Positions 39,671-60,775 of a DNA stretch of 64,000 nucleotides are shown in pieces (the first letter of the stretch is position 1; each line of letters begins with the position of its first letter). The notes beneath the pieces were generated by a model, which worked only from the letters and a program-made list of their open reading frames with translations, did no database searches and was not told where the DNA came from. A program made the translations under genes and the position numbers. This DNA comes from Chrysopilus asiliformis (Eukaryota > Arthropoda > Insecta > Diptera > Rhagionidae), in NCBI GenBank assembly GCA_964034945.1, contig OZ035962.1, positions 102,870,784 through 102,934,783 on the forward strand. The letters are read 5' to 3'.

Positions 39671-41875
39671 TTAAAAAAAATCAATAAAGGTCTCTGAGAG
39701 TTGACTACCAAGAACTAAAGACTCATAAGGATGTAAAACAAATCCTTTTGTTCCCACATAATGCCTATAAAATGAAAATTAAATTAATTTTTAAATTTAC
39801 CAAAGTTTAAACAAATATAAATATACCCGACTACGCGATTGGACAAAACGCTGGCAATTTCAATTTGTAAAAAGTCCTGTGGAATTGTTAGAAATGAATT
39901 GATATTCACGACTTCATCTAAATTTCCAATATTCGCAACTAATACAATGGTGTTGTTTTGATAAGTTCTAAAAGCAGGGAAATTTATTAAATATTGATAA
40001 AAAAAACTATTTTTAATAAAATACCTTTCTATAACGATGAGATTTGCGTTAAATGCCTTATATTTTAAACTGCCCAGTTTTAAAATATTGCTATGGCGGA
40101 GTCGTACAAGTTCTTTGTATACCTTCAAGTGGCTTTTGGTGGCATTTTTTTGAGCTTTCACGTTGGTTTGCATGTAATTTGGATTAACTGGGAGCCACGT
40201 ATGATTCCCGTTGGAAAATCCTGAAAAATAACAATTTTCAAATTATTTTCTATACTTTCTGATTTTAAATCACTGGTAAATTACCAGCATTTTTGGTATT
40301 GTCCCACTGAAGTGGAGTTCGTGCTGGATCTCTCGAGAATTGATCATAAATTGCAGGATTGGAATTACATGCGGCTGGATCTTTTGTATCATTCCAGGAA
40401 ATATGCAAATCTACCATTCCAATTTCTTCTCCCTAGAATTGGATTTCAATATGTGTAAAAACAATTTTTACTTAAGATAAACTAGTCAATTTACATTGTA
40501 GGTAATTGAAACGCCGGGTAAAATTTTTACTATCATGTTCATCGTATCAATTCTTTCTATTCCATATCGACTTCCCACACGACGTTGGTCATGATTTCCA
40601 ATCTGAAAAACAAAACCGTTAAAAATTTGAATAAGAAACTCTTGTGAAAAAAGCACAATTCTGGTATCTTACCACCCAATTGGCAACTCGGCCTTTAGGC
40701 ATATGGGCCATCCAGGTATCAAAAACATTAACAATGTCGAATGCAGATGATTGGCCATTGGAATCCGTAATCAATTTGAAATTGAAAGGAATTTGAGAAC
40801 CATTTGTTGTTGAGTTTCCATAATACTGAGCGACAATATTGATTGGAGACCAAGCTTCGGTCATAAGGATTCTTGTATCGCCTCCGTGGTCTCTTTTAAA
40901 ATCGTCTAAGACTTTCCTCCACTGATAGACCATATCGATAGTTTCTGGCTGATCCTGAGTGTAAATATGATCCAAATATGCTGAATTGTCTGGATCATCA
41001 GTGTAATTGCTTTTCGGTTCATTAAGATAGTTCCCGTTAACATCGGCCTGAATTTCAAATAGCCATGGAACAGCATCAATTCGGAATCCAGAAACTCCCT
41101 TTTCCAACCAAAATCTGAGGACATTTTTCATCTCCTCAACCACAACAGGATTTCGGTAATTCAAATCCGGCTGTTTTACTGCAAATTGATGCAAGTAAAA
41201 CTGTTGCCGTCGGCCGTTCCATTCCCAGGCGCTGCCTCGAAAAGCTTGAAGCTTTTCATAAAACAAAATAAGAATATTAGATAAATTTAATTATTTAAAA
41301 AAATTACAACCTACCCAATTAGTTGGTGGTAGGCGATTTGATGAATTTTTGGGATCCTGAACGCCATTGTGCCAAACATAAAAATCCTCGTAACCTTTTT
41401 CTCTATTCACAGATTTTTTGAACCATTCATGCTCATCGCTGGAATGATTAGGGACGAAATCAAGTATTATTTTGATACCCAACACTTTTGCCCTTTTCAA
41501 CAAATTATCGAAATCCTCCATAGTTCCATATTCCGGTTGAATAGCGTAAAAATCCGAAATATCGTATCCAAAATCGGCCATCGGTGATTTGAAAATCGGT
41601 GAAAGCCATGTTGCTGTTATTCCAATATCTTTTAAATGATCCAAATTTTCCGTGATACCTAATATGAGTAAAGCCGTAAAGATTTTAATCAAGATTTATG
41701 GAAAATTTATTTCGATTCTACAACCTTTTAAATCCCCGATTCCATCACCATTTGAATCTTTAAACGAACGTGGATAAATCTGATAGAATTGTGCAGTTTC
41801 CCACCAATCCTGCTCTGATGTGGACCAATGGAACAAAAAACTTGTCACAAAAATACATAGAAAAACTCGATTCAT
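39671..41875 (-). CDS. Maltase C (alpha-glucosidase, GH13), 8 exons
   Basis: Exons in transcript order: 41875-41725, 41658-41315, 41251-40673, 40602-40495, 40432-40285, 40220-40025, 39967-39827, 39764-39671; 586 aa. Signal peptide [20 protein letters not shown]. Catalytic Asp224 (GFRIDAVP), Glu297 (MTEAWSP), Asp363 (GNHDQ); [15 protein letters not shown] and QPDLNY present. Exons 1 to 7 have exactly the lengths of maltase A, the closest structural match. The C-terminus differs: HPYESLVL instead of DPYEALVL, then an 11-residue extension ending FIDFF. It converges tail to tail on maltase B, so an inversion accompanied the duplication. No canonical AATAAA was seen within 100 bases after the stop. 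Confidence 0.94.
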
Positions 41876-41901
41876 ATTGATCTCAATAAGACCACAATCA
41901 C

Positions 41902-41938
41902 CACTGATGTTTGATATAAACTGTTTGAAGCTTTTATA
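41902..41938 (-). promoter_or_regulatory. Core promoter of maltase C
   Basis: On the minus strand ACTATAAAAG (TATA at 41938-41931) and ATCAGTGG with initiator A at 41905, spacing 33 as in maltase B. Confidence 0.6.
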
Positions 41939-43469
41939 GTAATTTGTGGTCTCGTAATTTTCATCAATGGAAAGATTTACGTAGTGAACCCCCAATAAAA
42001 CGTTGATAATAAATTGAACTGATGCCCAGTATTTGAAATGATTGTTTATCAGTTTCTTATCAAGGGGTTTTTATTGCAAATTAAATGCTAAACAAATATT
42101 TTACCACAATCAAATAAAACATTCGCATAGCAGATTAATTACGAAAATAATTACATTATTGACTATTTGATTTTAGTTTTGAAGAACCTTTTTGAAACTG
42201 TAGAAATGTTTACCGAGCTTTCAAAAGGAAAACATAAAATGAAAATAATACACCATATTGATGAAACCTTCTGAAAAAAATCCCTAGTAACTAAAGAGGG
42301 CACAAACAGGACGCCGCGACCACAAAGTCAAGGAGCATATGCAGACGCAACGCCCACTTAAAAACCTCATGTGTTAGTCGGGATTGTTATTATCAATCAA
42401 GCCAACAACCAATATTTTTTTTATCTATATTATAAAGATTGATAAATTAATAAAGATTTTATTATTATTATCACGATTTTTTTATAGTTTTAGCCAGAGT
42501 TTAGGGGAAGACCATTGAATGCCGAAGCACAGCTCAGGATGGTCGGAAGAACGAAAGGAAGTGTCGGTTTATGTTCTCCTTGAACTTCTGCATGTTATAG
42601 TCTGTTAATATGTTATAGTGTCATTATCTAAATGTTATAGTTCTGCATAAAAGAATAAAATTCATATAAAAAACCTAAACTATCTTTTTCTGCGCTATTT
42701 AGATAATGACACTGCAGAAAAACATATTTTTTTAAATTGATTGTTTTAATTCGTCCAAAAATTTTTTTTTAATTGAATCTCTACATGAATTGATTTACAA
42801 TTTACACGGAAATTGTATACAAACGTTATACACTTACAAAAGTTAAATAAATTTTGCTCAAACTTTTTATTAATCAATTTATATAGCAGGCCAACTTTAA
42901 TTAGCTTTTGTGGGGAAATTTTCACATAATCAAATAATTATTGAATAATAGTAAACAGTCTGATGCTTTAGCGAAATATTGATCATTTTTTTTAATTATT
43001 TTAATGTGTGGAACTTCTCATTCGGATTAATCTATGTCAACATATTATAATTATTTAATTAACGTTGATGTTTTATTGTTTACCCAAAGTGCTTTTGATT
43101 GAACCTAAAAAAAATTCGAAAAAGAACATAATTGCACATTTGCGTGTTTTAAAATAAATTAAAAAAACACCGCATTGAGTTGTAGAGTACAAAGCGAAAA
43201 AAATTAAATTAAAAATAGAAAAATGAAAATCACTCCTCTGACAATTTGTTGACAAAAGAAAATAATTATACACATCAAAGTTAATGCGATCGTAATTGTT
43301 CAGATTTAATTTTTTACAACAATATGGAGTTTTTTCGTTATTCTCTGGTTTTAATGCATTGTCGCCCAACAAATGTATTAATTTGTTAAAGTTCTATAGT
43401 AAGTTAATGAAGCTTTCCTAGCTAGATTCTGATTGTCTGCTTTTTTCCTATAGTTTCTTTTTATATTCT
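41939..43469. other. No gene recognised
   Basis: AT-rich. At 42600-42730 the words ATTATCTAAATG and CATTTAGATAATGACACTG-like text hint at a small hairpin. No supported gene or element. Confidence 0.4.
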
Positions 43470-43890
43470 ATATGATATATCATATAGGAGTATGTATAAC
43501 TCATCGAACCAGCCGTCGAACACAAAAATAAACTACACCAGAGTGACAAAAGATTTTGATATCCGCATGTCCGTCTGTCCGTCTGTCTGTCCGTCTGTCT
43601 GTCCGTCCGTCTGTCCGTATGTCCATCTGTCCGTCTATCTGTCTGTCTCTCCGCCTGTTTGTCCGTCTGTCTGTTCGTGAACACTATTACTTTCGAAAGG
43701 ATTGAGCTAGAGATTTGAAATTTCGTATCTCGTAAATGGTAAGGCTAAGTTCTTGAAGGAACAAAATCGGACTATTCCTTCCCCCCTCTTTCATACAAAA
43801 CAGGAAAGAGTTTTTTTTACGATTTTCTCGAAAAAGGTAAGCCGTATTGAAAAATTTATGAATGTAAAATGTGTAGTCCCAGCATGGCAA
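43470..43890 (+). mobile_element. DINE-1/mini-me-like element, subfamily 1, partial (copy g)
   Basis: ATATCATATAGGAGTAT start as in copy a, AACTCATCGAACCAGCCGTCG, a long GTCCGTCT run (43565-43680) and AAAGGATTGAGCTAGAGATT; stops near 43890, missing the 3' half. Confidence 0.6.
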
Positions 43891-44490
43891 AGTGGTTCGT
43901 GAGGGACAGGTGGGAGAGGGAAAGGGGGTTAAAAGTACTGGCATGTGTCTGTCACCAGATTTTAAAGCACAACTCTGTGGTCACAAGGAAAAACCGCCTA
44001 AGTCGAGTTCTGTACTTTTAAAGGTTGGTGAATATTTGAATTCTCCATATCCAGTTATTTATTCGGTCAAGAACAACTCCTTTTTTTGTAGAACCCAATT
44101 TTATTCATTCATATTTCAACAACATTTTTGTTTGTCAAATATTGTTCATATTTCAGCACGCTAGTCGAGATGTGTGCCGTCTTATGAAACGTAATTCAGT
44201 TTCACAAAGTCCAAAGTTGTTTCGACTTTCAAAGTCTATAACTGTTGCTATTATTATAAATAAAAACGTTTTATTTTCAAACTGCAGGAGAGCTACTTCC
44301 ATGCTTGAGGAATTTAGAAAAAAAAAAACCTTTTTTCCCACCATTCGACGCACTTGAAAAAAACTCACATCAAACGATATTGTACACGTAACAAGTGCCA
44401 ATAACTAAGGATTAAGTCCGTTTGACATTTCCCAGGAATACAAGTAGATTTGCTTTGAAATATCACAAAAGTAACTTTTTTTATGGTACA
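43891..44490. other. No gene recognised
   Basis: Short overlapping ORFs on both strands, none with a family signature. Confidence 0.4.
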
Positions 44491-44492
44491 TA

Positions 44493-44904
44493 CAGTGGAA
44501 CCGCGATATGTCGAACCTCGTTAACTGAAATACTTCGATAACTTGAAGATTTTTCAATTCTCTTGAACTTACCTCGACAAGTCAAAAGCCCATAAGTCGA
44601 ACTCTCAATAAGTTGAAGTTTTGCAAGCGTCTGGACCACATTAACTCGAAAAAACTACGATTAATCGCATAAAAATAGTCTAAACGTGAATGAATCGGAA
44701 ATTCAAAAGTAATTAAAGATCCAGTGCATTTAAATTTAGTGATACAGGTAAAATGATCGTATAAAACTTTATCTTGCATCATGACTCATCATCGATCTCG
44801 ATATCTCGAAGTTTCTTGCTTCGATAAGTCGAACCTCAATATATCGAAATCCCCAATAACTTGAAGTTTAGTGTACTGAAGTCTACGTCGATACAGTTCC
44901 ACTG
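44493..44904. mobile_element. Pogo-like MITE with TCGATAACTTGAA repeats, 412 bp
   Basis: Ends CAGTGGAACCGCGATATGTC and, reversed, CAGTGGAACTGTATCGACGT; TA outside both (44491-44492, 44905-44906). Both ends are made of repeats resembling TCGATAACTTGAAG, typical of pogo/Tigger termini. Confidence 0.75.
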
Positions 44905-44950
44905 TATTTGAAAATCGTCGACCTTTTTATTTTTAATTCATAATTTTTTC

Positions 44951-45208
44951 ATATATGAGGCCTTGAGAGCAAGAGTGGCCCAACCCAAATTTTGAAATCG
45001 TGAACTTTTTTGTGTCTGAATCACTATTGCGAGTGAGTTTTTAGATAAAAATGTTTGGATGCACAAAAGAACATTCAACATTGAGTAATAAAGTCCACAC
45101 AAAATTTTTTTCCAAAAATTTACAGTAAATAAAAGTACAAAAATGGAAAAGCTTCCAAAAACTCGATTATGTGGCTTGGGCCACTTTTGCTCTGATAGCC
45201 TCATATAT
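44951..45208. mobile_element. Small TIR/foldback element
   Basis: ATATATGAGGCCTTGAGAGC at the left pairs with GCTCTGATAGCCTCATATAT at the right, with TGGCCCAA/TTGGGCCA further in. 258 bp, no coding capacity. TA duplication is possible. Confidence 0.65.
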
Positions 45209-46669
45209 AAGGAAAATATTAAAATCACTTCAAAAACCGAAATAACAACGAAGCCCTGCACGTCCGCGGGACATATACCCATCGGCTCAATTCGATGAGT
45301 CCGCAACATGTGTATGTGCGTTCCTGAGTATGTGTGTATGTAACGAATTTTTTAAAAACCAATTTTTTCGAAAAAAAACGAACCTTTTTCGAGAAAAATG
45401 CAAAATTCTTTTTCATTTGCAGGGGAAAGAGACAGCGGGGGTTCGATTTTTCATATTTTCGGAAAAGGTTTATCTTATGATAAAAGCCTGTTCCATACCA
45501 AATTTCAACTTTCTAGATCAATTAGTTCTCGAGTTTTTCAATGTTTTTGTATAATAAAATTCAACATTATACCCAATTAAATTCATCATATGAAGTTTAT
45601 TTATGTGAAAAAAACGTAACATCTCACCGTTAGGTGTCTTCTACAGAAAATTCTATATTTAGACCAAACACCTTGTTAACAAAATTCATAGATTAACACC
45701 ATAAACATCGATAATATTGTTCACTTTAATTGTAATGGTTTACAACGTGATTGCTAATCAAAAAGCATTTAGAAAACCAGTTTTATTGACTGGGTAAAAG
45801 ATTTTTCCCAAAGATTTTCCGCGTCAATAAAATTTGATTGTCGCAAGATCAAATTATACGTTTTAAACGATAAAATAATCACACAGAGTTGTAAATATTA
45901 GGGCTGATCATGGTAGTAAAGCCGTGCTAATTTCAAGTGGATTTTTTTTAATCAACTGACTGATCACAGAATTACTCACGTGGACAGCCATCTCAAATTA
46001 TTGAGGGTAAAAGTTCAGTTCTTTCTCTAATTTTTTGATCACACTCGTTGCGGTCATGTACCAAAGTTGAAATGGAAAATTGTTCACGTGTAGTGAGGCA
46101 ATTGTGGTAACCATATTTTTTGTGTGAATCCGGTTGAATTACCGGAAATAGTAAGGGCAGGGTGGAGGGAAGAGTGTGAAACAACTTCAGAGAGAAGGGA
46201 GTTTTTTTTTCAATTTTTGCTTTTTGCTTGTGATTATTGTATTTAAAAAGAGCTATAGGTTTTTTTTTGTTTTCAAAATATAACAAAAACTGCGCCACAG
46301 GCAGAACTTTTAGAGATAAGCATACCATTAATAAAAATTTAATGAACAAAATGCGCCGCAGGCGAATCTTTTTTTTAATGAAATGCCCAAGAGGTACCAA
46401 TACCTAAGGAAATTGCACCGCGGGCAAATTTTTTGAGATTTTTAGATCGATTTTTTGAGTGATTAAGAAATTACAACACTAGATTGCATAATTCGCCGAC
46501 AAAAATTTAGTTCCCGGAACCTCGGGACAGCATCCGGGACGAATGATCATTCTAGGCATACAGTTGTGGAAATAAAATTCACAAGGCGACCAGTTATCGG
46601 ACTTAAACTTTTATTGAGATAGCTTTATTTAATTACAACACTTTTCAATTGAGAAAAATAATAATATTA
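45209..46669. other. No gene; short GC-rich motif repeats
   Basis: No supported gene. Three copies of a TGCGCCGCAGGCGAA-like motif flanked by A/T runs lie near 46292, 46350 and 46414. Confidence 0.45.
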
Positions 46670-46670
46670 A

Positions 46671-46751
46671 CACGTTGGCTACCATGTGAGTTACCGATGA
46701 TCACAGTGTAAGTGAAATAAGAGTGCGTTTTTTTGGCTGGTAGCCAGCGTG
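46671..46751. mobile_element. piggyBac-like MITE, 81 bp
   Basis: CACGTTGGCTACCA and, reversed, CACGCTGGCTACCA, with TTAA exactly outside (46667-46670, 46752-46755). Same class as the MITE in maltase A intron 5. Confidence 0.75.
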
Positions 46752-46755
46752 TTAA

Positions 46756-47986
46756 TCCCATTCTTTGCATAATAAATTTTTGGTATAAACAAAATCTGTC
46801 ACTGCTCACAAAAACTTGAACAGATGTTCTAAATAGTCTTTTAGAATATTTAGAAAGTATTTTAAAATACAATTTTATTCAGTTTAGTCAAAAGTTTTCC
46901 CATTTTTCGAGGCTTCTTTATAAAATATTTTTAATTTAAAAAAAAAACTTCTATTATAAAACTTATTTATCTTTCATTATTTGATTTTCGTTTACAATTC
47001 AATATGCGAAATGGCATCCCTCTTTATGGTGAATAAATTTAAGAACTTTCTTCTTAACTTTGTGAAATTTTTCTTTTTGACCTTATAGTTGTTGCTGGTG
47101 ATGAGGGATTTGTTGCCAAATATAGTTTATATCCAGTTATATTTTATATGTTTACCAGTAGTTTTATTCCATGGATTGACAAAGGACTCTGTCTTTTCAA
47201 GAAATAGAAATTCTTTTTGTAGTTTTTTCCTTTTGTTTCTGAAATGAAAACTTTTCTTCCTCGAATATATGATCACGTTCAGGGATTTGTTGCTATTTTA
47301 GGGCCGAGTTTACAAGGAAACTTTTGTTATTAGAATGAAACTTCTTGAAATAAATTAATATTTTTCTTTTACATTGTTTTAAATGAATTTTTTTCGTATC
47401 CTGTAAAACAACTGTGACGACATTTAAAACTAAAATTTTCTTCTTGCTAAAACAGTTGGAAATCTTTCCGAGAAGATTAATTACTTTTTTTCTGGTACAT
47501 TCGAAAACAATAATTTCTTACAAAATACTTAAACTTGCAAAAAATTGAACACTTATTTACAAAAAAACTCTAATTTCAAATTATAATTAATACCTTGGGT
47601 GACCATATTTGTTTTGCGTCAAGCCGAGACAAGATGGTCGATGAAGGGGGTTGGGAGGGGGGATTGAAACCGAACACTAATGAAACAATAAATTTTATAT
47701 AGACATTCAAAGTTGATTTGAAGTAAAAACCATTGAGAAACGTGTGCGTCGCAGGGCAAAATTTTTTTATAATTAAAATCAAAAGCTACAGAGCCCCAAG
47801 CTAAAATTAACTTAATTTTTCACCCCTTTATGTTCAATAAATATTCGCAAAGGAGATTGTAAAAATATCAATAATTAGAAATGCTCCGCAGGCTAATTCA
47901 TTTGTTGAAAAAATGCGCTGCAGGCGAAAAAAAAAATCTAATTGACGGCAACATTCATCTGAAATAAAGTATGTTTTGCACATTTA
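46756..47986. other. No gene; two more GC-rich motif copies
   Basis: TGCTCCGCAGGCTAATT near 47882 and TGCGCTGCAGGCGAAAA near 47913 repeat the motif seen near 46350. GGTGACCATATTTG at 47598 is a common repeat end that I cannot delimit. Confidence 0.4.
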
Positions 47987-48506
47987 TGGCGTTTTCGACT
48001 GGCATGCTCTTTTTGCTCTGAAGTTGCTCTAAATTTGCTCACTCTGAGATCTTGTGTTCGACTGAGATTTTTTGATCGCTCGAAAAAGAGTTACGTGTTC
48101 GAGTGACGCAAGTACTCCGTATGCGAGCACTAAAAGAGCATTTTTCGAGCAATTTTGTGATCTGCCTAATGTAGTCAGATTTGAGTTGCTCTTTTGAGGT
48201 TAAGGCTAACAAAATCGTGTGGAATCGTAAATGGAAGATATTTATGATTTTGATTTCTTGGATTCTTCTTCATCTAGTGAAGAAGAATTTCATTTGGTCA
48301 GAAATATATTAGTGCAGTGTCAACTTAAGGGGAATATATCAAAATTAATTTTAATTTGTTTTATGCTTCTTCTTGTTCTTTGAGAAATGCTCGACTCCCA
48401 AGCAGAGGTGCTCGAAATCTACTCGAGATCTGCTCGAAATACCTTGCTCTAAACTGGGGTAGAGCGTGCTCTGAATCTGCCCTGAATCTGCCAGTCGAAA
48501 ACGTCA
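47987..48506 (+). mobile_element. Harbinger-like non-autonomous element, 520 bp
   Basis: Ends TGGCGTTTTCGACTGGCA and, reversed, TGACGTTTTCGACTGGCA, with TTA on both sides (47984-47986, 48507-48509), the TWA duplication of PIF/Harbinger. From 48232 a short frame reads MEDIYDFDFLDSSSSSEEEF, an acidic Ser-rich start of the kind seen in some Harbinger proteins (weak), then stops. GCTCGAAA/GAGCAACTC motifs recur throughout. Confidence 0.7.
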
Positions 48507-48773
48507 TTAGTGATCGCTTATTCTAGTTTTTTGATAAACTATATCGATGAATTGAACAATCCATGATAAAAGTTTAGCTTCCGGGATCCCAGAACAACTA
48601 TTCTATCCAGGAGTGTTCCGACTATTTCCTGTTTATAATTTACGTGCTCAAACATAAATGCAATATTTGATATGTGATGCAATCGCCAAGAAAGAAATAA
48701 ATAAATTACTCTAGCGTGCTCAAAATGATGGATGACTTTAATTTATACGTATGAGTTACAACCTGCCTAAAAG

Positions 48774-49800
48774 TGCCGCTCCACATGAGAGTAAATGCCG
48801 GCGAGAACCTCTCGATAGCAGCTACTCGCAAATGGACACGTCTCTGAGAGTCGCTCGCAGAAACTCGCGAGCTAGTTTCTGCGAGCTGTCAAAAGTGATT
48901 CTACCAATGATTACCTAATATAGATAAGAAAGTTCTCCTAAAATATTTGTTTTGAGAGAGGGACAACTAGCGACATGCCGGCGGTTTCAATTTCTGTGTG
49001 AATACTAAGTTATTTATGTGTGCGGCCTCATCTCATGTGTTGCCACATCTCAGTTGTAATGCGTAATTAGTTCTAATGCGCCTCGAAAAAACCATAAAAA
49101 AAATCGCACAATGGCAATACACAAATTTGAATCTCAGCAGTCAGTTAGTTAAAAATCAAAACAAACCACCAATTTCGGTGGAAAATTTAGTTTCCGTGTT
49201 AATTTCGTTGATTTTTAGTGTATTTCGCGATTTAAATAATAAAAAAGTGTTATAATTTGCTTGAAAATTTTCGTGAGCTGTCAGGCCGCTGTCGGAAGCA
49301 TTATGGTGTTAGTGCAAGGGTTGGGTAAATATAATACAAGTTTTTGACTGCTATAAGGATATGAAAATCTCGCTTGGTTTAGCCCTGACTAAACGACAAG
49401 TTTCTTGTTTTTTCTTTAACTCCATATGACATGAAGGAAAAAAAGGGAAAGATGGTGTTGCTCGGTGACTTTTTTTTATCGCGCATCTCTTTTCTCTGCC
49501 GTAGGTAAACGGAAACTTCCGTTTACTTCCCATCTATATTAGGTAATCATTGATTCTACTCTTTACTCTAGTGGACACGCCTCCACTGAACTCTCGGAGA
49601 GTAACTCGCCAGATACGAACGGTATTTGAATTTTGCGATTCGCTCTCGAGAACTCGCCAAATCAAGATGTCAAAAAAATCAAGATATTGGTCAAGATATT
49701 GAATATTCGCGGAAATTTACTCTCAAACGGACACCCTCCTGCGAGTAACTCTCGAGAGTTTTTGAAAGTTACTCGCGGATTTACTCTCATTACTCTCGCC
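48774..49800. mobile_element. Probable TIR element rich in CTCGCGAG/ACTCTC motifs
   Basis: Left end CACATGAGAGTAAATGCCGG and, reversed right end, TAATGAGAGTAAATCCGCGA share ATGAGAGTAAAT. Motifs such as AACTCTCGAGAG, CTCGCGAG and GTTACTCGC occur many times in both ends. Boundaries and target duplication are uncertain; the size is close to 1 kb. Confidence 0.45.
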
Positions 49801-49919
49801 TTAATCTAAATAAAAATATAAATACAATACTTTCCTTCTTAGCTACAAGGAAGAAAGTAAAAACAATGTAAATAAACAACGAAAATTCTATGCCTACTCA
49901 TCCCTATCAGGGGTGTATA

Positions 49920-50758
49920 CAGTGACGTTTCTTCTAAGGTGCGAGGGTGTTCACTGCACACCCTACTGAAATCCAATATGTATCGGAAATCTATTGTTAA
50001 TTAATTTCTTTTTTTTGTGCCAATTCTTTCGACAATTTACCAATGGCAATGGTTGCCTAAAGCACCCGCACCCTACATTACCAACCTGTTTCTTTATCTT
50101 TCGACCAACCAAGTGTTCTCCACTTTACAGCGAACCAAAGTAAAAATTGCTTGTGGCCTTCTTTCCTACTCGCCCCTTAGCGAAACACACTCGAAACGCA
50201 ATACTGACTCTTTCGGTCGTTCGACCGACTCGAGTGTTCTCCAATTTACAGCGCACCAAAGCAAAGTAAAAACACATATGACTAAGTAAAAGTCTATAAT
50301 AAAAAACGTTTCACCGCACACAAAGTTCACAAGAAGTAACCGCACACAACGATGAATTTGGGTGCTCCAGAAAAAGCCGCACGGCGAACCGATGCGATGT
50401 TGATTGCTGCTTGCCGCGATGCTGCGAAACCCGACAATAGAAAACCGACCATCGTATGGCCGTTCGGCTGACGTGCTGATGCGTGTGGGTGTGTGTGCCA
50501 AGCAAAACAGCAATATTGCTTGCTCATCAGCTCAGTCGGTTTCTGATTTTACAGGTGTTCAGTTGGCTTTTGTGTATGAGAAATAATTAATTTAATATTA
50601 TGGCTTGTGAATACGGATGCGCAATCGAAAAATTGTTTGAGAAACTATTTTCTCTTCGTCTATCACGTCCCGGACGTGATCTTGGATAAAACTAAGAGTA
50701 TCATTTAACAGAAACTTAATATTGTACACCCTACTGAAAGCAGCACGCCACGTCACTG
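49920..50758. mobile_element. hAT-like non-autonomous element with perfect 8-bp duplication
   Basis: Starts CAGTGACGTTTC and, reversed, CAGTGACGTGGC. The octamer GGTGTATA lies directly outside both ends (49912-49919, 50759-50766). 839 bp. ACACCCTACTGAAA occurs near each end. ORFs of up to 115 codons on both strands inside show no transposase features. Confidence 0.85.
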
Positions 50759-50766
50759 GGTGTATA

Positions 50767-52125
50767 TAATGGGAGGTAGGGGTTTAACCCCCCCACTCGA
50801 GTAACATTTTGCGAGTACATAAGCTTTTGAAAATTTTGGCTACGCTCCCCTGCCAACAACAATTACTAGCCGTGTTAGCTCTTGAGTTTAGAATACCTCC
50901 TTTAATAAATCATAGATCCTTATTATGTCAAATATTTTGCGGAACTACGGTGTAGTAAATAATAAATGATTTTCCTCAGTTAAATTTACTTAAATCTCAA
51001 GAGAATCAAATTAGTTTTATTTAAATCCTCAAATGATGACAATAATGGAAATATATTCAGGGAATGTCTATTCAGGAATGTAAAAAATTAATACAAATAA
51101 ATGTACATGACTTAAGTGAACGTAGTGAATAAAAATATGAAAGAATATCTTGCCGAAAATTGGTCTTTTGTATTTGAAAGACAGCTAAAGGTGGAAAAAG
51201 GCGAGCATCGCAAAAAGATGGTCCTTAAACAAAAAGATTAGATTGTAAAGGAGTACGTGACAGGAAAATGCAAAAGCTACCACTCAACCAGACATAAGCT
51301 TGCTTAAAGCGTTGAACATATTTGCCATTGTTATGAGTACTTAAAGGAATCCTCTTCGGGAGTACGCATATGAACATATGTAACCTTTCCGTAACCCATT
51401 TTCCACCCAACCACCCTGCGACTTTTGTTTTATTTTCATTTTTTTTATTTCGTTTTTTTTTCTTTTTACTTACAATATGTTTTTATATCCTTAACCCTTT
51501 CAAGTTGGGTATTGTGTACAGTATGGTGGCCGATCTAACACAGCATATGTTTGTTGTAGTTACGCCTTTTGTGTTGTTCGTTGTCAAGGAAGTTAAAAGA
51601 AAATTGATTTCTTTGAAGGTCTTTTTTTATGCTTTATATTTCTTTGCTCGATTGTTCAAGGGGAATACTGTATATTTAAACTTTAAGGCTAGCAAAATTT
51701 TTCCTTTATCATGCGTCATTTTATATGGCAAATTACCGGTTAAGGACTATTTACAGGCTAACAAACTCTGCGTGACGAGATTGAAATATTAGTAATATTT
51801 GAAACAGTGTTTGCTAACCGATTCGTCGCCAAATATTTGTAAGGAGACGCAATTTTCTTGGTTGTTTCCGCTTTCATAGAATGTTTGTAAGTCCAGAACA
51901 GTCCCAGGTTCAAATGGAAACAATACAAAGAGTGCGTCATACATAGATTTTGCTCTGGGCGCCGCTTTACTTTCTCTCGGCCCATTTCTGTGATTTAATT
52001 GCAATTTTCTAAAACTAAATTTCTGAATAAGATAAAGTTTTGTGAAAAATCTTAAAAAGGAAGAAAAAATTTCATCTGTTGAAACTATAAATAAAACAAA
52101 AAAAAAGTTTTTTTTGAACAAAAAA
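50767..52125. other. No gene recognised
   Basis: The 140-codon plus-strand ORF at 51370 is low-complexity Phe/Leu-rich translation of T-rich DNA and is not accepted. Nothing else supported. Confidence 0.4.
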
Positions 52126-52131
52126 TTTATT
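52126..52131 (-). terminator. Polyadenylation signal of maltase D
   Basis: AATAAA on the minus strand, about 60 bases past the stop codon. Confidence 0.5.
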
Positions 52132-52190
52132 TATTATATAATAAAAAGACACAAAGGTTTTTTGAATTTGGTAGAGCACTTATTATTAGT

Positions 52191-60684
<8,494 letters not shown>

Positions 60685-60735
60685 TTTTTTTACTCACAAT
60701 TTAATTAAATTCTGTCCGATATTGAATATCACGCT

Positions 60736-60775
60736 CGACTAATTGTTAATCTAAACAAACGGCAAACTTTATATA
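60736..60775 (-). promoter_or_regulatory. Core promoter of maltase D
   Basis: Minus-strand TATATAAAG (60775-60767) and TTAGTCG with initiator A at about 60740. The initiator is a weaker match than in A to C. Confidence 0.45.

Noticed and set aside
51370..51792. 140-codon hydrophobic ORF
   Set aside because: Phe/Leu-rich translation of T-rich DNA; no coding signature or splice context.
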